Shown in pieces: positions 18,694 to 28,145 of a DNA stretch of 64,000 nucleotides (its first letter is position 1; every line of letters begins with the position of its first letter). The stretch lies in NCBI GenBank assembly GCA_900450455.1, contig UGGN01000001.1, positions 1,116,001 to 1,180,000 on the forward strand, written 5' to 3'. A program made the translations under genes and the position numbers. The DNA comes from [Eubacterium] infirmum (lineage in GTDB: Bacteria; Bacillota; Clostridia; Peptostreptococcales; Anaerovoracaceae). The notes below the pieces were generated by a model. The model made no database searches. It had not been told where the DNA came from and saw only the letters and a list, made by a program, of their open reading frames with translations.

Positions 18694-20238
18694 ATGAAAC
18701 AAGAAATGATAATTGTCCTCGATTTTGGAGGGCAGTACAATCAGCTTATAGCACGTAGGGTTAGAGAGTGCGGAGTTTACTGTGAGGTTCTATCCTATCA
18801 AACTCCGATAGAGGAGCTAATCGCAAAGGCGCCTAAGGGAATAATTCTAACCGGAGGTCCTAACAGTGTTTACGATGAGACATCACCACACTACGATAAG
18901 GCTTTGTTTGAGACTGGTATTCCAATTCTCGGAATCTGCTACGGAGCTCAGCTTATGGCTTACTCAACAGGAGGCAAGGTAGAGACTGCAACAACGAGCG
19001 AATACGGCAAGACGGATGTAAAGGTGATATGTAATAATAGCCTTTTATTTGGTGGTGTAGAAAACGAAACTGTGGTTTGGATGAGTCACACAGATATGAT
19101 TACAGAGCTAGGTTCAGGCTTTGTTGTAACCGCACATACCGACAAATGTCCGGTTGCTGCTATGGAAAATGCAGAGAAGAAGCTATATGCAGTACAGTAC
19201 CATCCGGAGGTTACGCACAGTATTAAAGGTCAGCAGATGCTGTCAAACTTCGTCTATGATGTTTGCGGTTGCAAGGGCGACTGGAAGATGGCCGACTTCA
19301 CAAGAAACACAATAGAAGAGATAAAGAAAAGAGTCGGCGATGGAAAGGTACTATGCGCACTTTCAGGAGGTGTGGACTCATCTGTTGCAGCTGTTCTTCT
19401 GTCAAAGGCAGTAGGGAAAAAACTAACATGTGTATTCGTTGACCACGGACTCCTCCGTAAAAATGAAGCTGAAGAGGTTGAAAGAATATTTGGTGATGAG
19501 GGCGAGTACGACCTTAACTTCGTTCATGTAAAATCGAGCGAAAGATTCTACGAAAAGCTCGCAGGTGTATCGGAGCCGGAAGCAAAGCGTAAGATCATCG
19601 GAGAAGAGTTCATTAGAGTTTTTGAGGAAGAAGCTAAGAAGATAGGTGCAGTTGATTATCTCGTTCAGGGAACAATTTATCCCGACGTAATCGAGAGCGG
19701 ACTGGGAAAATCAGCAGTAATCAAAAGTCATCACAATGTGGGAGGACTTCCTGACTATGTCGATTTTAAGGAAATCATCGAGCCACTTCACATGCTCTTT
19801 AAAGATGAAGTAAGAGCAGTAGGTCTTGAGCTTGGACTTCCGGAACAGCTGGTTTACAGACAACCGTTTCCGGGACCGGGACTAGGCGTGAGAATCATAG
19901 GAGAAGTAAACGCTGAGAAGGTAAAAATCGTCCAGGATGCAGATGCCATAATGAGAGAGGAATTTGCCAAGGCAGGCCTTGATAAGAAGGTGAATCAGTA
20001 CTTTGCAGCGCTCACAAATATGCGCTCGGTCGGAGTAATGGGCGACTTCAGAACCTACGACTATGCGATTGCACTTCGTGCAGTAACAACATCAGACTTT
20101 ATGACAGCAGAAGCGGCGGAAATCCCATGGAAAACCCTGCAGCTGATAATGAATAGAATCGTAAACGAAGTAGAACACGTAAACCGCGTATTCTATGATT
20201 TGACGAGTAAACCACCGGGAACAATCGAAATGGAATAG
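18694..20238 (+). CDS. guaA: GMP synthase (glutamine-hydrolysing)
   Basis: 514-residue two-domain enzyme converting XMP to GMP. N-terminal class I glutaminase: [18 protein letters not shown], nucleophile loop GICYGAQLM, and the YHPEVTHS His/Glu pair. The ATP-pyrophosphatase P-loop follows ([15 protein letters not shown]), and the C-terminal XMP-binding dimer domain ends KPPGTIEME. Length is standard. The ribosome site is weak and the promoter region abuts the IS110 element, so expression may have been changed by the insertion. Confidence 0.98.
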   Translation: MKQEMIIVLDFGGQYNQLIARRVRECGVYCEVLSYQTPIEELIAKAPKGIILTGGPNSVYDETSPHYDKALFETGIPILGICYGAQLMAYSTGGKVETATTSEYGKTDVKVICNNSLLFGGVENETVVWMSHTDMITELGSGFVVTAHTDKCPVAAMENAEKKLYAVQYHPEVTHSIKGQQMLSNFVYDVCGCKGDWKMADFTRNTIEEIKKRVGDGKVLCALSGGVDSSVAAVLLSKAVGKKLTCVFVDHGLLRKNEAEEVERIFGDEGEYDLNFVHVKSSERFYEKLAGVSEPEAKRKIIGEEFIRVFEEEAKKIGAVDYLVQGTIYPDVIESGLGKSAVIKSHHNVGGLPDYVDFKEIIEPLHMLFKDEVRAVGLELGLPEQLVYRQPFPGPGLGVRIIGEVNAEKVKIVQDADAIMREEFAKAGLDKKVNQYFAALTNMRSVGVMGDFRTYDYAIALRAVTTSDFMTAEAAEIPWKTLQLIMNRIVNEVEHVNRVFYDLTSKPPGTIEME

Positions 20239-20323
20239 TTAAAAACAGGCTATAAAGCTTTATAAATAGCCGTTTTGTGAGCATTGTGCTTGCAAAATGC
20301 TTGCAGATTTTATTATTGTATAT

Positions 20324-20366
20324 AAAACGCTAATGAATCAATTCGAATCTGACTCATTAGCGTTTT
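20324..20366. terminator. bidirectional terminator between guaA and the nuclease gene
   Basis: AAAACGCTAATGA pairs perfectly with TCATTAGCGTTTT around a 17-base loop. T-runs lie on both sides. It serves the convergent guaA and minus-strand SEC-C genes. Confidence 0.85.
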
Positions 20367-20368
20367 CT

Positions 20369-22750
20369 CTATGTTGAAATATATTTATTTTTTAATAAGC
20401 AACATTTTTTGTATTTCAGTCCACTGCCACATGGACATAAATCATTTCTTCCTATTTTTTTCTTGTGATTTCTATTAAACTGAATAAATCTATTTTTAGC
20501 AATGGTATCACTTAATTGTTTTATGTCATCTAGTTCTGTATCTAAAATATCTTTTTTACGAAGTTTTTTAATATTAATTTTTTCTATTTTATTTTGTTCG
20601 TTAAAATATAGATCTATTAAGCACCTATCATCATCTTTATCTCTAAGCAAATTAGCCAAAGTATATTTTCTTTTTTGTTTATCTGTGAAATTAGAAATAT
20701 TTATTTGATTTATAAAGCAAGTATATCTTAAAGAGTTGCTACCTAAACCGGCTACGTGTATAGGAATCGTTTCTTTTGAAGAATTTTGCTTGTTAATTAC
20801 ATATGAAATTGATTCAGATAATTGTTTTTTTGCCTCTGTAGAGAAATTTAATAAGTAGTTTGCCATTGAAGCTCGTTTTGATATATTTGAATTATCTAAC
20901 CAATTTATCATTTCGCAAAATATATCAGGAAGAATTTGAGTGGGTTTTACTGGATTAAGTTGAGGGTGGTACAGTTTACTAAAATAGTTATCTAAATCAG
21001 CCCTATATCCATAAAAATTGATTCTACTATAGTCATTAGTATCTTGAAGTTCTAAAGTATAGTAATTATGTTTTATGTACATACCTAGATGATCTAATTC
21101 ATCATTTAGTGTTAATTTAGGCTCTTTAGTTGCCAGTGTTCGCTGTTCTAAAAAATGCAAGAAAGTTAATGGTGAATCAAAATATTCTCTATATACCATT
21201 AAATCGTCCACTCCAATGCTGATTGTAGAATCATTTAGATTTAAGAAACTGATTTTTTCTGCCTTGGCTGCAAATGTATTGATATTATCAATAGTTACAG
21301 AAAGCATATATATTTTAGAAACCCTATTCATATCTATAGTTGATTTGATGTTGTAATTTTGATCAAATATTTTTGCTGATCCATATTGTTGTAAGTAGTC
21401 TTTTGTTCTTTTACATTGATGGTCTGCTTTCTCTATTAAGGATTTATATGATTTTATATGATTTTCAAAATCTTCCATTGGCGATGTATATACGAATGAG
21501 CCCGCTTTTACTTCAACTATTATAAGTACCTCATCATATATAATTATTAAGTCGTTTTCTGCAAACTTTTTCTTAGCATTATTAATAGGATAATAATTTG
21601 ATGTGAAAGTTAAGCAGTTAGGAAGAATAGACTTAAAAATATTTTCTACCATCTTTTCGCTAGCTACTTGTTGTTTATCTTTCCAGTTATATTGTGGTTT
21701 CAGTCTAGTAATGGTTTTCTGGATTACTCTATAAAAATTATCTATAAAAACATAGTAGTCAAAACAATAGTATTGCTCATCTATTTTTATAAATGGTCTT
21801 TTAAAAACCGGCAAATATGTAACAGGCCATCCTGAAAAATCAGTTCCATCATAAAAATTGAGGTGGTGGTCATTTAGTTCCCAAGATAATTCGTTTAATA
21901 GCGAGTTTGGCCAACCGGTTACTTCATAAACATTTCGTAATTTTGCACCTAAACATTTATCTATAATATCATAGTGTTCAGTTTTTTTCTCATGTGAAAA
22001 TTCTTCAATAGTTTTATTGCTAGACTGAAAATCTTCAAAAAGATTATATAAAGACTTAAAAACATCTAATTTTCCCTGTGTTAGAGAGTATTGAAGATTT
22101 TTAATTCCATTAATTATATCTTTTGAACATATATCAAATAATTCTAAAAATATATCGTTATGTTCCGTCAATAAACTTTCATAATATTCCAACTCAAAAA
22201 TCTGATATCTGTGTCCTCTAACTAAGTACATTAATTGAGCTTCTATCATAAGTTCAATAGTTGAATCATTTATGTCTGGATATAGCTCTTTTATGTTGGC
22301 GGCAAAAGAAAAATAAAATTGCCTAATCATAGAATGTAGATTATCAATTTCATTAATGATTTGATAAAATTTTTCACTAGGATCTGTATCTTCTGTTTCT
22401 ATTTTAGTTTGTGGAGAAGAAACAAAAATGCTTTGTATATATTCTGTTGATCTGTTTATGTGGTCATTACTGATTTCAGATTCGGAAAAGCAATTAATAA
22501 ATCCCATCAATGTATTGTCAGCAGAAAAAGAAAGTAATTGTATTGGATCACATTTTGAAATTTCTTCTCTTATTTTTTTGATTTCATTATTTATTTTTGA
22601 AATTTGTTTAGGGTATTCGGATTTAAGATACTTTTCATATTCAATATGTTTTTTAGTAGACATATTGTTTCTCAAAATCATGTGTCTACCAAATCTTGCC
22701 ATTTCAAATATTCCGTTATTAAAATAATCATCAGGCTTTACTTTTTTCAA
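20369..22750 (-). CDS. large protein with PD-(D/E)XK nuclease-like core and C-terminal SEC-C motif
   Basis: 793 residues, family not recognised as a whole. A mostly helical N-terminal half (about 1-330) is followed by a stretch that reads as a restriction-endonuclease fold: conserved-looking Glu in ASEKMVENIF, then NDLIII (Asp400) and VEVKAG (Glu413, Lys415), i.e. D-x12-E-x-K. The C-terminus is a zinc-binding SEC-C motif, NDLCPCGSGLKYKKCC (Cys772, 774, 783, 784). The coding sequence is visibly more AT-rich than its neighbours, suggesting transfer. It starts 22 bases after the XRE regulator on the same strand, so the two form an operon. A defence or toxin role is possible; no experimental homologue is known to me. 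Confidence 0.7.
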   Translation of the reverse strand: MKKVKPDDYFNNGIFEMARFGRHMILRNNMSTKKHIEYEKYLKSEYPKQISKINNEIKKIREEISKCDPIQLLSFSADNTLMGFINCFSESEISNDHINRSTEYIQSIFVSSPQTKIETEDTDPSEKFYQIINEIDNLHSMIRQFYFSFAANIKELYPDINDSTIELMIEAQLMYLVRGHRYQIFELEYYESLLTEHNDIFLELFDICSKDIINGIKNLQYSLTQGKLDVFKSLYNLFEDFQSSNKTIEEFSHEKKTEHYDIIDKCLGAKLRNVYEVTGWPNSLLNELSWELNDHHLNFYDGTDFSGWPVTYLPVFKRPFIKIDEQYYCFDYYVFIDNFYRVIQKTITRLKPQYNWKDKQQVASEKMVENIFKSILPNCLTFTSNYYPINNAKKKFAENDLIIIYDEVLIIVEVKAGSFVYTSPMEDFENHIKSYKSLIEKADHQCKRTKDYLQQYGSAKIFDQNYNIKSTIDMNRVSKIYMLSVTIDNINTFAAKAEKISFLNLNDSTISIGVDDLMVYREYFDSPLTFLHFLEQRTLATKEPKLTLNDELDHLGMYIKHNYYTLELQDTNDYSRINFYGYRADLDNYFSKLYHPQLNPVKPTQILPDIFCEMINWLDNSNISKRASMANYLLNFSTEAKKQLSESISYVINKQNSSKETIPIHVAGLGSNSLRYTCFINQINISNFTDKQKRKYTLANLLRDKDDDRCLIDLYFNEQNKIEKINIKKLRKKDILDTELDDIKQLSDTIAKNRFIQFNRNHKKKIGRNDLCPCGSGLKYKKCCLLKNKYIST

Positions 22751-23327
22751 GAATCTCCTCCTCGTATTTAAATTACACTAAATTATTCTCTTTCAAGTAT
22801 TCAATTCTCTTTTTCAGAATTTCATCTCTTGAAAGTTCTTCAAATTCTTTCTGTGTTAGCGGTAGAGAATAATACTCTAAGGATTTGTTTTTCATAGAAT
22901 CAAATTGTTCTTTTGTAATAGAGTAGGACTTCAAGTCAAACAGATTATCCGATAGTTCCTTTAAGATATTGCATACATCAGCATTAAAAGCGTGTTCTTT
23001 ATCATTACCATAGAACACAAGCTTAACATTCCATTTATTTTCATCTGTTTCAATGTCATTATTGTGGAATTTATCTTCCACAATTATTTCAAATCCGATT
23101 TCTTTTTTCATTGCCAGTTCATACATAAATAATACAAAATCTCTCATGCTTGAAAGGGCAAAAGTATAGTCACTTCTTCCGGCAAGCCAGTCTAAAGATA
23201 CTTTACATTTATCGGCAATATCGATCAGCACATCTATTGTAGGATTATTTTTTCCATTTTCATATGCAGACATAGAAGGCTGAGGTATTCCTAAAAACTC
23301 AGCAAATTCTTTTTGTGTTTTTTTATT

Positions 23328-24067
23328 GTATTGCTTTAGCAGCGATTCATCGAACGAATGTGAGATGAATAATAAACCACCGGCTATGCCGGTGAGATTA
23401 AATGGCTTTAGCGAAAAGATACCTCCTATGTTAAGATAAATGTGGTCACCAACCGCATATCAAAACAAGGAGGTAATCCAAAATGGATAAGAATAGTTTA
23501 TCACATACATCGTGGAATTGTAAGTATCACATAGTGTTTGCACCAAAGTACAGAAGAAAAGTCGTTTACGGAAAGATAAGAGTAGACATAGGGAAAATAT
23601 TAAGGCTTCTGTGTGAAAGGAAAGGAATACAAATAATCGAAGCAGAATGTTGTCCTGATCATATACATATGCTTGTAGAGATACCACCAAAATACAGTGT
23701 GTCCCAAATTGTTGGTTATCTCAAAGGGAAAAGCTCATTGATGATTTTCGATAAACATGCAAATTTAAAATATAAATATGGAAATAGACATTTCTGGTGT
23801 CGAGGCTATTTTGTAGATACAGTAGGGAAGAATAAGAAAAGAATAGAGGAATACATACGTACACAACTTCAAGAAGATATAGCAGAGGACCAGATAAGCT
23901 TGAAAGAGTATATAGATCCGTTCACAGGAAAGAAAAATAAATAGCCCTTTAGGGCTTGTAGAAAAGGATGTGCGGTTGGTGAATAATTCAGTACATCTTG
24001 AGATGTTGCTGGCAAAAGCCCCTTATAGGGGCAGTACAAACCACCGGCTAAGCCGGTGGTCATGATT
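23328..24067 (+). mobile_element. IS200/IS605-type element carrying tnpA only, about 740 bp
   Basis: The interrupted XRE gene fixes both boundaries to within a few bases. Both ends hold subterminal hairpins built on CCACCGGCTATGCCGGTG (left) and CCACCGGCTAAGCCGGTGG (right). One transposase gene is present and tnpB is absent, as in the IS200 group. No target duplication is expected for single-strand transposition. A 71-bp derivative is present at 17.05 kb. Confidence 0.88.
23483..23944 (+). CDS. tnpA: IS200/IS605 transposase TnpA (HUH Y1)
   Basis: 153 residues, full length. The HUH metal site is visible in ECCPDHIHMLVEIPP, and the catalytic tyrosine is expected in the C-terminal helix region KRIEEYIRTQL. 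The family start SLSHTSWNCKYHIVFAPKYR is intact. A strong AAGGAGG precedes the ATG. No frameshift or stop is visible, so the copy is probably functional. Confidence 0.96.
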   Translation: MDKNSLSHTSWNCKYHIVFAPKYRRKVVYGKIRVDIGKILRLLCERKGIQIIEAECCPDHIHMLVEIPPKYSVSQIVGYLKGKSSLMIFDKHANLKYKYGNRHFWCRGYFVDTVGKNKKRIEEYIRTQLQEDIAEDQISLKEYIDPFTGKKNK

Positions 24068-24272
24068 TATAGAACGAAGATATTTCAACCGTTCCGATAC
24101 AGGTTTATTATTCATATTATAATCTCCTATATTTATTATATTTTATTATATCAAATTGCATACTAAAAGTAAAGGGAAATTCTGATAAAAATTAGAAATA
24201 ACTATTGAATTACATTATATAAATAAGTATACTAATATATATCACAAGTCCAAATAAACGAGGAGCTTGAAG

Positions 24273-24806
24273 ATGAGTAAAGAATTAGAAAAGATTCATG
24301 GAGAGGTTGTCATATATACTGCTGATGATGGAAATACTAGGATAGATGTTAATTTTACTGATGAAACGGTATGGTTATCACAACCGCAGATGGCAGAGTT
24401 ATTCAAAACATTAAGGACGAATATTGTAGAACATATAGGAAATATTTATGATGAAGGTGAGCTGGATAAAAACTCAACCTGTCGGGATTTCCGACAGGTT
24501 CGAAAAGAGGGAAATCGTAATGTTTCAAGAGATATTCCCTTTTATAATTTTGATATGATAATTTCTCTTGGTTATAGGATTAAATCCAAAATTGCTAATG
24601 ACTTCAGAAAGTGGGCGACCGAAAGGCTGAAAGAATATATAATCAAAGGCTTTACAATGGATGATGAACGCCTGAAAAATTTGGGTGGTGGAGCATACTG
24701 GAAAGAACTTTTAGAGAGAATTCGTGATATTCGTTCATCAGAAAAAGTTATGTACAGACAGGTTTTGGACTTATATGCAACTAGTATGGCAACGTGGAAC
24801 AAATGA
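24273..24806 (+). pseudogene. RhuM-family protein, C-terminally truncated
   Basis: The N-terminal 160 or so residues match the RhuM (virulence/KilA-N-related) family: TVWLSQPQMAELF, the NIYDEGELDKNSTCRDF block, the YNFDMIISLGYRIKS motif and RKWATERLKEYIIKGF. The family usually runs to about 330 residues. Here the sequence goes off-family after RQVLDLYATS and stops at residue 177, and the following 150 bases hold no RhuM sequence. It is therefore probably a 3'-deleted remnant. The ATG at 24273 has GGAG 10 bases upstream. RhuM genes often lie in defence and mobile islands. Confidence 0.75.
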
Positions 24807-24956
24807 AAATACTGACTCCTTATGAGGCCTATTATTCAATCTCATTGCGCTTGACTTGACAATTCAAGTTTCAAAAAATCGCTTAACTATATTGAAACTG
24901 GGTATTCCAAAACATGAAGGTTTTTTGATTTAGGCCGTGAAGGAGAGACATAGATT

Positions 24957-26015
24957 ATGAAAAGAACAATATTAATAGCTATATTTATATTTTTAATATG
25001 CATTGTATTTATTATAACAGCTTGTAGTAAGAGTGGGGAAGAAAGTATGGGAAATACACAAAAAGATAAGGCAGTTTTACCTGGGAATAAAAAGGCTATT
25101 TACCTGGCAGGAGGTTGTTTTTGGGGTGTGGAAGGATACTTCCGAAGGATTAACGGCGTGGTTAATACTGAAACGGGATATGCCAATGGTAAGACTAAAG
25201 ATACTGATTATGAGCATCTTAAGTCCACGGATCATGCTGAGACAGTAAAAGTGGAATATGACCGTTCCAAGATCTCTTTGGAGGAAATTCTGCTTCATTA
25301 TTTTCGTATTATCAATCCAACTTCTGTCAATAAACAGGGTAATGATATAGGGCGTCAATATCGTACCGGAATCTATTATGAAAAGGATGAAGATGCGAAG
25401 ATTGTTGAAAAAGTTATGGATTATGAAAGAAAGAAGCATGAAAAACTTGCGGTAGAGTCTCAAAAATTAAAGAATTTTGTAATGGCTGAGGAATATCATC
25501 AGGATTATTTAGATAAAAATCCAAATGGATACTGCCATATAAATTTAAGCTTGGCGAAAAAACCTTTGATAGAGGAAGATTTAAAACTCATCCAAAAGAA
25601 AACAATCAATGACTTGGACGAGCTTTCTCGATCGGTCATGTTTGATTCAGCAACGGAACATCCTTTTACCAGTCCGTTAAACGAGGAGTACCGCAAAGGG
25701 ATTTATGTAGATAAACTCACCGGAGAACCCTTATTCGCCTCTAAGGATAAATTCGATTACGGTTGCGGATGGCCCAGCTTTTCAAAACCGATTTTAAGTG
25801 ACAAGGTGAAGGAAAAAATTGATAAAAGTCACGGGATGATTAGAAACGAGGTACGAAGCAAAAATTCGGATATTCATTTAGGGCATGTATTTACAGACGG
25901 TCCTAAAGACAAAGGCGGACTTAGGTATTGTATTAACGGTGCCAGTCTTGAATTCATCCCATATGAAGAGATGGATGCCAAGGGATACGGGGAATACAAA
26001 GTGTTTTGTGAGTGA
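24957..26015 (+). CDS. msrAB: bifunctional methionine sulfoxide reductase MsrAB lipoprotein
   Basis: 352 residues. A signal peptide with lipobox ITAC (Cys23) puts it on the outer face of the membrane. The MsrA domain has its catalytic GGCFWGVEGYF (Cys54) and the late EEYHQDYLDKNP. The MsrB domain follows (from about 215) with GCGWPSF and the catalytic RYCINGASLEF (Cys325). It repairs both stereoisomers of oxidised methionine on surface proteins. Such reductases need an extracytoplasmic thioredoxin; the TlpA-like lipoprotein at 5.5 kb is a candidate partner. AAGGAGAG precedes the start. It lies between accessory genes. Confidence 0.96.
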   Translation: MKRTILIAIFIFLICIVFIITACSKSGEESMGNTQKDKAVLPGNKKAIYLAGGCFWGVEGYFRRINGVVNTETGYANGKTKDTDYEHLKSTDHAETVKVEYDRSKISLEEILLHYFRIINPTSVNKQGNDIGRQYRTGIYYEKDEDAKIVEKVMDYERKKHEKLAVESQKLKNFVMAEEYHQDYLDKNPNGYCHINLSLAKKPLIEEDLKLIQKKTINDLDELSRSVMFDSATEHPFTSPLNEEYRKGIYVDKLTGEPLFASKDKFDYGCGWPSFSKPILSDKVKEKIDKSHGMIRNEVRSKNSDIHLGHVFTDGPKDKGGLRYCINGASLEFIPYEEMDAKGYGEYKVFCE

Positions 26016-26116
26016 CGCCATCCTTACGAAGTGCAGAACTCTAAGGTATATGGAGGATGAAAATATGGCTTCACACCGCGAGATTTGGTACGTCATTTAG
26101 TCCTGCAAATAAAATG

Positions 26117-26152
26117 AGACCGTAGCATGATAGTTACGGTCTTCTTGGTTTT
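26117..26152 (+). terminator. msrAB terminator
   Basis: AGACCGTA pairs with TACGGTCT around a 10-base loop, followed by TCTTGGTTTTC. It lies between convergent msrAB and the SMI1 gene. Confidence 0.65.
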
Positions 26153-26168
26153 CGTTAAAGTATATTTT

Positions 26169-26681
26169 CTAATACTGGATTTCTTCCAAAGGAGTAAGCC
26201 CTAATATAAATTCCTCAAAGCTGTCTGCGAGTACAATTATCTCATGGTCGTCTTCTGCTGAGCAGAGCGATACTTTTGGTTCTCCATTCTTGCCGCAATC
26301 TCTATAGTCCAGGTATATCATTTCGTGACCACCTGATATTGTGTCAGCTATAATAATACCAACATCTCTAGGATATTCCCATTCTTCGTACCAAAACTCA
26401 TTGCCATAGGTTCCAAATAGGGAATCCTTTTTATCTTCTGATATGCTGAAGATTTCTTCTACATCAACACGATATCGATTTTTTTCATCAAACCAAACAG
26501 TTTTTAGTGGCTTGCCACCGTTTCGCGTTTTCATTAGTGCTATATATGATTCAGGAAGCTTGTATCCAAGTCTTTCCTCTGCTTCGCGCACCATTTCATC
26601 CGTTAGAGCTTCACCGGTGCAAACTTCATTTATGTAGTCGCTTTCTTTCCAAAAAATATTAAAGTCGATAGTATCAAACAT
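26169..26681 (-). CDS. SMI1/KNR4 family protein (probable immunity protein)
   Basis: 171 residues with the SUKH/SMI1-KNR4 fold signature: EERLGYKLPESYIALMKTRNGG, then WYEEWEYPRDVGIIIADT and GGHEMIYLDYRDCG. SUKH proteins are best known in bacteria as immunity proteins of polymorphic and contact-dependent toxins. The ATG at 26681 (MFDTIDFNIFWKESDY) has GGAGG 8 bases upstream; starts at 26696 and 26717 are also possible. It is divergent from the small genes at 26.8 kb that share this island. No toxin gene is visible nearby. Confidence 0.88.
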   Translation of the reverse strand: MFDTIDFNIFWKESDYINEVCTGEALTDEMVREAEERLGYKLPESYIALMKTRNGGKPLKTVWFDEKNRYRVDVEEIFSISEDKKDSLFGTYGNEFWYEEWEYPRDVGIIIADTISGGHEMIYLDYRDCGKNGEPKVSLCSAEDDHEIIVLADSFEEFILGLTPLEEIQY

Positions 26682-26734
26682 ACCTAATTCCTCCATTACG
26701 CCTCCGGCTTTGTACATTATGCCTCTAGCTCATA

Positions 26735-26754
26735 ATACCATTTTTGGATGGTAT
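26735..26754. promoter_or_regulatory. short inverted repeat in a divergent promoter region
   Basis: ATACCAT pairs with ATGGTAT across 6 bases, between the divergent SMI1 gene and the 104-residue gene. It could be an operator; no regulator is identified. Confidence 0.35.
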
Positions 26755-26802
26755 GTTATATAATAATATTATAAAACTGAAACAAGTATGATTTGGAGAG
26801 AA

Positions 26803-27117
26803 ATGGATAAAAAAGATTTAATTTATTTTAAAAATAGAATTGATTCTATAGACTGGGATACTGATTTTGAAAAGGCGGACAAGGAAAACTATGAGATTTT
26901 AGATAGACTTTGTGAATATATAAAGAATGAGCTTTTGAAAAATCAAAAATCAAAGATATTACCCGAAGCATTGTTACTTCTTGCAGATAATGTAGGTTGT
27001 GCAGAGGATTTTGAACGATATGAAGAGAATTTTGTAAACCAACTTGAGGAAGAAGGCTTGCTCACAAAAGAACTATCCGAGTTATTTCGCCAAAACACAA
27101 ACAGAAGACAAGGATAG
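26803..27117 (+). CDS. hypothetical protein, 104 residues
   Basis: Small acidic protein (MDKKDLIYFKNRIDSIDWDT...), predicted mainly helical, with no signal peptide or membrane segment. The ATG at 26803 follows TTGGAGAG and is preferred over one at 26788. I do not recognise a family. Its size, acidity and position among SMI1-like and other small cytosolic genes are compatible with an immunity protein, but that is inference from context. Confidence 0.6.
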   Translation: MDKKDLIYFKNRIDSIDWDTDFEKADKENYEILDRLCEYIKNELLKNQKSKILPEALLLLADNVGCAEDFERYEENFVNQLEEEGLLTKELSELFRQNTNRRQG

Positions 27118-27155
27118 CACATTTAAAAAGTAAAATTATTTACGGAGGATAAGGA

Positions 27156-27671
27156 ATGTATATAGAAAAATATTGGGGAGAGTATATAGGAGGATCTGAT
27201 GACAGCTTGAGCCTTGTGGCATTTTTGGAAGATCAGAAGAAAGAAGAGATTTCGCTTAGCGAAATATTTGATAAGATAGGTTTAGATAAGCTGAACTGGA
27301 ACTTTCGACAGACAGTAGAGTACCTTGGATTTACTCACTCTAATGGTGTGGAAACAGACTTTCACTTCGCAATAGACGTGATTACCGATATTGCTGCAAT
27401 CTTGCTTGAGTGCAAGGTAAACAAAGTTGTAAATCTTCATGACCTTGACGAGTACGACGCACCGTCGCGTAATATACGCATTATTGCAACAACAGAGGAA
27501 CTCAATGCTATGGATAAGGCTTTGCTTGATTTTACTCAAAATCCACTAGAATATGACCTCAGTGAATTAATAGGTGAAGATGATACCAAAGATATGGCCA
27601 AGCAGGTTGAAACATTGAGAAAAGAACTCTATAAAATATCTACATCACAGATGCTTACCGAAAGAAAATAA
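27156..27671 (+). CDS. conserved hypothetical protein, 171 residues (immunity-like)
   Basis: Soluble acidic protein starting MYIEKYWGEYIGGSDDSLSL, with a central FHFAIDVITDIAAILLEC helix. I have a sense of similar proteins in Clostridia toxin-immunity islands but cannot name the family. A ribosome site (GGAGG) precedes the ATG. It follows the 104-residue gene after 38 bases and is probably cotranscribed with it. No catalytic motif is visible. Confidence 0.65.
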   Translation: MYIEKYWGEYIGGSDDSLSLVAFLEDQKKEEISLSEIFDKIGLDKLNWNFRQTVEYLGFTHSNGVETDFHFAIDVITDIAAILLECKVNKVVNLHDLDEYDAPSRNIRIIATTEELNAMDKALLDFTQNPLEYDLSELIGEDDTKDMAKQVETLRKELYKISTSQMLTERK

Positions 27672-27700
27672 GGATTATAAAATTTGAATTTGATGGGAAG

Positions 27701-28138
27701 TTGGTAAATGTGAATAAAAGAACTTTGAAAATAAGCTCTATTGAAATCATGGCGGTCTTAGGAACTTTAATTTGGTTAGCAACGATTTTTCTAAGAAAAT
27801 ACTATTCGATAAACTCGATTATACCTATATTTTGCGTTATGCCTAATTTTGGAGGAGCATGGATTGCCACGGCTATGCTAAAACAAGCTTTTAGTCCTGT
27901 ATTCAGTGAGAACAAAGTCCTAAATATCGAGTTTTCTAAAAAAGTACTATTTTATATATGTATAGTTGTTATATTCATGTCTTTTGTTAATGAATTATTA
28001 CCATTTACTAATACCGGTGCAGGATTTGATTTATATGATATACTTGCTACAGTATTAGCAGAAATTATAGTTTTTAGTATACCTATTATTCTAAAAGAAA
28101 AGACATTAATCGAGTATCGCCTACTTCGGAAAGGTTGA
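27701..28138 (+). CDS. small multi-pass membrane protein of unknown function
   Basis: About 142-145 residues with three to four membrane helices (IEIMAVLGTLIWLATIFL, VLFYICIVVIFMSFVNE, ILATVLAEIIVFSIPIIL). The start is uncertain: TTG at 27701 or GTG at 27710, the latter with GGGAAG upstream. It lies 7 bases before the CPBP protease gene, suggesting coexpression. Family not recognised. Confidence 0.6.
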   Translation: MVNVNKRTLKISSIEIMAVLGTLIWLATIFLRKYYSINSIIPIFCVMPNFGGAWIATAMLKQAFSPVFSENKVLNIEFSKKVLFYICIVVIFMSFVNELLPFTNTGAGFDLYDILATVLAEIIVFSIPIILKEKTLIEYRLLRKG

Positions 28139-28145
28139 AAAACAT

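Larger units (their letters stand above)
22773..24115 (-). pseudogene. XRE-family regulator split by the IS200-type element
   Basis: The 3' part (22773 to about 23327) encodes an HTH_XRE domain from NKKTQKEFAEFLGIPQPS onward, followed by a C-terminal domain of about 130 residues. Its N-terminus is found beyond the insertion: on the minus strand, ATAGGAGATTATAAT and an ATG at 24115 start MNNKPVSERLKYLRSI, which breaks off at about 24068. Joining both sides restores an uninterrupted HTH start (LKYLRSI + NKKTQKEFAEF). The gene was therefore intact before the element landed. It would have been the first gene of an operon with the putative nuclease. Confidence 0.88.

Noticed and set aside
23341-24063. 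Palindromes CCACCGGC...GCCGGTGG as a CRISPR or REP array
   Set aside because: Only the two ends of one IS200-type element and its derivative are present; there are no regularly spaced repeats or spacers.
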